The notes under the pieces are model-generated. The model had not been told where the DNA came from, did no database searches, and saw only the letters and a program-made list of their open reading frames with translations. A program made the position numbers and the translations under genes. Shown piece by piece: positions 7,400 through 10,742 of a DNA stretch of 10,742 nt (within the stretch, counting starts at the first letter, position 1; each line of letters opens with the position of its first letter). Source of the DNA: Syntrophaceae bacterium UBA6078 (GTDB taxonomy: Bacteria > Desulfobacterota > Syntrophia > Syntrophales > UBA2210); assembly GCA_002428735.1 (NCBI GenBank), contig DIXO01000021.1, positions 62,011-72,752 of the forward strand. Reading direction: 5' to 3'.

Positions 7400-10300
7400 T
7401 GAAGAGGCCCTTCGCAATCATTTTCCTTGTCCTCCTCCTCGCGGTGTTCTCCCCTGGCCTGGAAACGGTCCACGCGGACGGGTCGCAGAAGATCTGCGCG
7501 AAGGACCTGAACGGGGACGGCAACATCGATTTCACGAGCGAGGTTGCCAACTGCGTGACCGTCCAAGGCAGCGATTTTTGTCCCCTGGGAGCGGTCAATT
7601 GCGGGTCGGGCGTGATGGATCCCCTGTGTCCCACCAACGGGACGAACTGCCCCGGGGGGACATACAATCCCACGCTGAACAGGTGCGCGAGACCGCAGGT
7701 TGTGACCGGTTACAAGTGCCCGACGACAGGAACGACTTACGGGGACCAGACCTCATGCCAAAACGCCTGCATGCAGACTGCTTCCTGCCAGACCGGGGCG
7801 TATTCCGTCTCCGTATCCCCGGACCAGTCGAGCTCGTACTGGTTTTACAACGGTGCTTACCGGATTTTCTGCAGCGGGAACGGTCTCTACCTGTCGGCAA
7901 ACCCGGGAGGAAGCAACCGGAGTTGGACTCTTTCGGGCGCCTCCTGCTCCGGGGACGCGAACGGCGGAGAAAACGCTTTCATCACTTACCTCCAGGGAAG
8001 CGGCAACCAGCTTTACGTTTACGGTTGCGACGGGATGCAGGACCCGGAATACGGCTCCTGGATGCCGGTCAATTGCGGCCGGCTTTTCGGCGTTCTCACG
8101 TTCGATCACGCCGTAGTCAGCGGATCCACGAGGGGCATGTCCTGCATACTCGACGACGCCTCGTATCTCTCTTTCCATGACCGGTGCGACTGGGCGACGT
8201 GGACGGGCATCGGGATATCGGGCGCCTCCTATCAGAACTGTCCCCTCGGAAATTATCCCTGCAGCGGCGGTGCCTGTTTGACCGGATCCGCGTGCACCGC
8301 CGTTAACGGCTGCCCGTCCGGCTACCAGCTTGTAAGCGGTATCTGCATCGCCCAGCCCCAAGGGGGCGTGGCCGTGACAGTCGACAGCTCAACTCATCTG
8401 TGTGAAGCCCCCGTGACGAACAGCTGCACGGGAGATGGCTTTTCCTTCGATCCAACCGGCGACTCCTGCGTCAAGAATCCGGATTGCGGCGAAGGCTGGC
8501 TGGAAGGCGGTCTCGACCTCTGCATATTCAATATCGAGAGCGACCGGTGTCCGGCCGGCTTCGAATATAACGCGGCATTCTCAGCCTGTGCCAGGGACTC
8601 GGCCTGCCCGAGCGGCGGAATCCTCAACCGGTTGCGGGATGCCTGCGAGACGGCAAACGTCCCGTCCTGCCCGGAAGGGACGGCCATGGACCCGGGATCG
8701 GGCAACTGCCTCGCGGACCCTTCCTGCCAGGTCGGAAATTTCGACGCGGACCTCGGCAAATGCGTCCTTTCGGCGGCGTCCCTCGCCCAGGCGGGATACA
8801 TCTTCAATCCCGGCCTTGACCGGTTCGAACGGCCGCCGTCCTGCCCCGACGGGAGCTCGTACTCGGATGCGGCGGATCTCTGCACGGCTCCCGCCGGTCA
8901 CGCGTGTCCTTCCCCCGGCGTTTACAACGCCTCATCGGGAAAATGCGAGGCCGCGGGCGTACCGGTATGCCCGGCCACGGGCATGACCTACGACGACGCG
9001 GCCGGGGCCTGTTATGCCACCGCCGCCTGTCCCGGCGCCGGAGCGACCCTGGACGGCGCGACGGACCTGTGCGAGGCGGCTTTCACTCCCGCGTGCGCGG
9101 GAGGATATTCATGGAATCCGGCAAGGTTGCTATGCGAGATGGATCCTTCCTGTTTCCCGGGGACGTACAATCCCACGAGGGACCGGTGCGAATCTGCCCC
9201 GTCCGGGACGTCCTGCCCGGCGTCTTACGCCTGGAACGGTTCGGCCGGTAAATGCCAGGCGTCGCCATCCTGTTCCGCCGGCGCCTATAATCCCGTCACC
9301 GATCGGTGCGAACAGTCCGCGACGGCCAGCTACGCCTGTTCACTCGGAGGGAGTTATCCGAGCCTTGCCGCATGTTCTTCCTCGTGCACGCAATCGGCCG
9401 CCTGCAGCACCGTTACCCCGAACGTGACACTGTCGGGACCGCAGGCCTGGTGTCAGCCCAGCCGCATCGTCTGTTCCGGCGGCACTCTTACCTTCTATTG
9501 CAGCCAGGGCGGTTCCCTGTCTTACAACGTGACGGGCATGAACTGTTCATCGGACGTATCCCTTCCCGGCGGTTACTATATTTCCTACCTCGTGGGATCG
9601 GGACAGGGATTTACCATTTACGGATGTCAAAACGTGTACGATCCGGAATTCGGATACTACCCCAACGGGATTTGCGACTTCACCGGTTACGTACGCACGC
9701 AGGGCGTCAACGTCACGGGTTCGACTTATCCCGGCACCCCGGGTTACTGGAACGCCCTGGACGCCCTGGGCGTAAACACCTTTCCCGGCTACCCGAACGC
9801 ACTTTGGGGGCATGATTCAACGATCTGGACACCCTGGTACCCCCTTTACTTCAACGGCATCCCTTACCAGGTCTGCCCTCTGGGTAATTATGCCTGCAGC
9901 GGGGGATACTGCTCAGCACCGGGGGCCTGTTCCGGCCCCACCTATTCCTGCCCGGTCGGCTGGACCCTTTCCGGCTCCACCTGCTACCAGGCCGCAGGTT
10001 GCCCGGCGGACGGGAGCCTGAACGGTATCTCCGAGAAGTGCGAGGCGGCCGGGACGCCGACTTGTTCAAGCGGCACGTACGATCCTGCTAATGGGGTCTG
10101 CTACCAAGCCGCAACCTGTCCCAACGGCGCCAGCCTGAACGGTTCGGTCGATAAGTGCCAGCTCGTTCCCTCCAATTCCTGCCAAACCGGTTATACACTG
10201 GATTCGGGAAGGAGCCTTTGCACTGCTCTTCCACAATGTGCGGCAGGGGCCTATAGTGCCAGCCGTGACCGGTGCGAGCAGGCGCCCACGGCCGGCTGCG

Positions 10301-10742
10301 CTGCCGATTATACCTGGAACGGCGGCAGGGGCCTGTGCGAATCCAATCCCACGCACGACTGCCCCCTGGACGGTTTTTCCTACAACCCGGCGATCGATCT
10401 CTGCTCGAAAGAGGTCGTCTGCCCGGGCGGCGGATATCTCAGCGGCGAAGCCGATCTTTGCGTGGTCCAGATGTATTCGGGAATATGCCCCGCGGGGTTC
10501 GTCTACAACCCGTCGACGGATTCCTGCCTGCGCGACCCTTCCTGCCCGGCCGGCGTTCTCGATCCAACGACCCGGAAATGCGTTGCACCTCCGGCCGACG
10601 GCTGCGCGAGCGGCTACGCTTACAATTCCGGTACCGGAACGTGCCAAATGCCCCCGGTGTGCGAGACGGGAACATACGACGGCGGCATCGACAAATGCGC
10701 GGTTCCCGGTTCAACCCTCTGTCCGGCCCAGTACACGTTCAA
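7399..10742 (+). CDS. Giant secreted cysteine-repeat protein of the conjugation operon (3' end missing)
   Basis: From ATG 7399 the frame is open to the right edge without a stop: at least 1114 residues, about 93 of them cysteine by hand count. Residues 1-26 are a signal peptide (MKRPFAIIFLVLLL, cleavage after VHA). Then come a calcium-loop-like motif (36-45) and a CPLG cysteine unit (61-96). Module 1 is at 105-316, and a 15-unit two-cysteine repeat array at 343-637. Module 2 is at 645-862, and a second array of 12 full units starts at 868 and runs off the edge. No membrane helix or ATPase motif is visible after the signal. The start shares one base with the previous stop (TGATG) and has only a weak G-run upstream, suggesting translation coupled to the TraN-like gene. 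Position, export signal and disulfide-rich repeats suggest a surface adhesin or a TraN partner. I recognise no named family. Other readings are a pilus-tip or recipient-binding protein, or a surface protein unrelated to transfer. Confidence 0.85.
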   Translation, partial: MKRPFAIIFLVLLLAVFSPGLETVHADGSQKICAKDLNGDGNIDFTSEVANCVTVQGSDFCPLGAVNCGSGVMDPLCPTNGTNCPGGTYNPTLNRCARPQVVTGYKCPTTGTTYGDQTSCQNACMQTASCQTGAYSVSVSPDQSSSYWFYNGAYRIFCSGNGLYLSANPGGSNRSWTLSGASCSGDANGGENAFITYLQGSGNQLYVYGCDGMQDPEYGSWMPVNCGRLFGVLTFDHAVVSGSTRGMSCILDDASYLSFHDRCDWATWTGIGISGASYQNCPLGNYPCSGGACLTGSACTAVNGCPSGYQLVSGICIAQPQGGVAVTVDSSTHLCEAPVTNSCTGDGFSFDPTGDSCVKNPDCGEGWLEGGLDLCIFNIESDRCPAGFEYNAAFSACARDSACPSGGILNRLRDACETANVPSCPEGTAMDPGSGNCLADPSCQVGNFDADLGKCVLSAASLAQAGYIFNPGLDRFERPPSCPDGSSYSDAADLCTAPAGHACPSPGVYNASSGKCEAAGVPVCPATGMTYDDAAGACYATAACPGAGATLDGATDLCEAAFTPACAGGYSWNPARLLCEMDPSCFPGTYNPTRDRCESAPSGTSCPASYAWNGSAGKCQASPSCSAGAYNPVTDRCEQSATASYACSLGGSYPSLAACSSSCTQSAACSTVTPNVTLSGPQAWCQPSRIVCSGGTLTFYCSQGGSLSYNVTGMNCSSDVSLPGGYYISYLVGSGQGFTIYGCQNVYDPEFGYYPNGICDFTGYVRTQGVNVTGSTYPGTPGYWNALDALGVNTFPGYPNALWGHDSTIWTPWYPLYFNGIPYQVCPLGNYACSGGYCSAPGACSGPTYSCPVGWTLSGSTCYQAAGCPADGSLNGISEKCEAAGTPTCSSGTYDPANGVCYQAATCPNGASLNGSVDKCQLVPSNSCQTGYTLDSGRSLCTALPQCAAGAYSASRDRCEQAPTAGCAADYTWNGGRGLCESNPTHDCPLDGFSYNPAIDLCSKEVVCPGGGYLSGEADLCVVQMYSGICPAGFVYNPSTDSCLRDPSCPAGVLDPTTRKCVAPPADGCASGYAYNSGTGTCQMPPVCETGTYDGGIDKCAVPGSTLCPAQYTF
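7504..7533 (+). other. Calcium-loop-like motif in the giant protein
   Basis: Residues 36-45 read DLNGDGNIDF, close to the mature N-terminus. D36, N38, D40, N42 and D44 occupy loop positions 1, 3, 5, 7 and 9, with G41 at position 6; the acid expected at position 12 is S47, with E48 next. This resembles a dockerin or thrombospondin-type loop. Binding is inference. Confidence 0.45.
7579..7686 (+). repeat. N-terminal CPLG cysteine unit (first of three)
   Basis: Residues 61-96 start CPLGAVNC and continue with cysteines at 77, 84 and 96, ending in a CPGGTYNPTLNRC repeat unit. The same CPLG-x3-C opening recurs at residues 281-288 and 826-833, where it closes modules 1 and 2. The N-terminus therefore looks like the tail of a further, truncated module. 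Confidence 0.6.
7711..8346 (+). repeat. Module 1 of the giant protein (about 212 residues)
   Basis: Residues 105-316. The module opens with Y-x-C and C120-x3-C124-x5-C130 and has an isolated CSGNG at 158-162. It then has YGCDGMQDPEYG (208-219), an HDxxxWxxW signature (H260, D261, W265, W268), and YQNCPLGNYPCSGG (278-291), and ends with CPSGYQLVSGIC (305-316). Module 2 shows the same order of motifs. It has a cysteine pair, C249 and C263, that module 2 lacks. This is a protein-level repeat; the DNA copies are diverged. Confidence 0.7.
8425..9309 (+). repeat. Cysteine-repeat array 1 (15 units of about 20 residues)
   Basis: Residues 343-637. Each unit has a first Cys, often followed by P-x-G, an aromatic-Asn/Asp turn such as YNP, and a second Cys 12-14 residues after the first (for example CFPGTYNPTRDRC at 585-597). 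Linkers between units are mostly alternately 5 residues (ending DPSC-like) and 7-8 residues, giving a higher-order period of about 40 residues; the alternation slips at 495-524. Unit 7 (463-476) has Ala and Phe where the two cysteines belong. The closest pairs of units still share short DNA stretches. Confidence 0.75.
9331..9984 (+). repeat. Module 2 of the giant protein (about 218 residues)
   Basis: Residues 645-862 repeat module 1. It opens with YAC, C659-x3-C663-x5-C669, and has CSQGG at 701-705. It then has YGCQNVYDPEFG (741-752), HDxxxWxxW (H805, D806, W810, W813) exactly 21 residues before the Cys of the CPLG motif, and YQVCPLGNYACSGG (823-836), ending with CPVGWTLSGSTC. It has an extra cysteine pair (685, 692) and a Gly/Tyr/Trp/Pro-rich stretch at 760-822 in place of the C249/C263 region of module 1. 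Confidence 0.7.
10000..10742 (+). repeat. Cysteine-repeat array 2 (12 full units, cut by the window edge)
   Basis: Residues 868 onward continue the same two-cysteine repeat as array 1, with examples CSSGTYDPANGVC (889-901) and CPAGFVYNPSTDSC (1030-1043). Linker lengths run 5,7,5,7,5,7 then 7,5,8,5,7,5,7, a clean alternation with one slip between the units ending at 959 and 980. The thirteenth unit begins at C1108 and is cut by the edge. Confidence 0.75.

Noticed and set aside
7578..9815. Several 115-200 residue plus-strand frames (7578-8180, 8435-8986, 9306-9815 and others)
   Set aside because: They are alternative-frame shadows of the giant gene: Arg/Pro/Ser-rich with no recognisable motif, whereas frame 1 is open throughout with ordered cysteine repeats.
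8425..10742. CRISPR-like or tandem DNA repeat array
   Set aside because: The periodicity is in the protein (cysteine spacing). The DNA units are diverged, vary in length by whole codons, and lack constant repeats with unique spacers.
7399..10742. Frameshifted or degraded gene in the low-conservation right half
   Set aside because: I checked every codon in frame 1 line by line and found no stop, and the cysteine pattern stays in register to the edge.
1..10742. Internal promoters, terminators, tRNA genes, insertion sequences or attachment sites
   Set aside because: All genes overlap, leaving no intergenic DNA, and I saw no hairpin followed by a T run, no tRNA-like fold and no transposase or terminal inverted repeats.

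Overview
The window is one uninterrupted, plus-strand stretch of an F-type (Tra) type IV secretion / conjugation operon from a GC-rich Gram-negative bacterium. Lipoprotein, periplasmic and outer-membrane signals mark the cell envelope as diderm. The operon style (compact traE-K-B-V-C followed at once by very cysteine-rich secreted proteins) reminds me of Deltaproteobacteria/Desulfobacterota rather than the enteric F plasmid. That placement is inference; the sequence does not fix the taxon. The window cannot show whether the host element is a plasmid or an integrative element, because no relaxase, origin of transfer, integrase, replication gene or attachment site is present.

Layout: 1-461, 3' end of traE (inner-membrane pilus-assembly protein; start lies upstream). 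458-1312, traK (periplasmic/outer-membrane secretin-like ring protein). 1302-2495, traB (VirB10-like envelope-spanning scaffold). 2492-2935, traV (outer-membrane lipoprotein of the core complex). 2935-5427, traC (VirB4-like pilus-assembly ATPase). 5378-7399, a 673-residue secreted cysteine-rich protein that I read as TraN-like (mating-pair stabilisation). 7399-10742, a giant secreted cysteine-repeat protein open at the right edge (at least 1114 codons, no stop). All genes overlap by 1 to 50 bases, so there is no intergenic DNA and I see no internal promoter or terminator. Expression is probably from one upstream promoter with translational coupling.

How they work together: TraK, TraB and TraV form the outer-membrane core complex. 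TraE and TraC sit at the inner membrane and drive pilus assembly. The two cysteine-rich exported proteins would act outside or in the outer membrane, most plausibly in recognising or holding the recipient cell.

The most interesting object is the giant protein. It has a signal peptide, a DxNxDGNxD calcium-loop-like motif, three copies of a CPLG-type cysteine unit, two copies of a roughly 215-residue module about 540 residues apart, and two long arrays of a roughly 20-residue two-cysteine repeat whose linkers mostly alternate short/long. One repeat unit has lost exactly its two cysteines, which suggests that each unit carries its own disulfide. I do not know a named family that matches this architecture.
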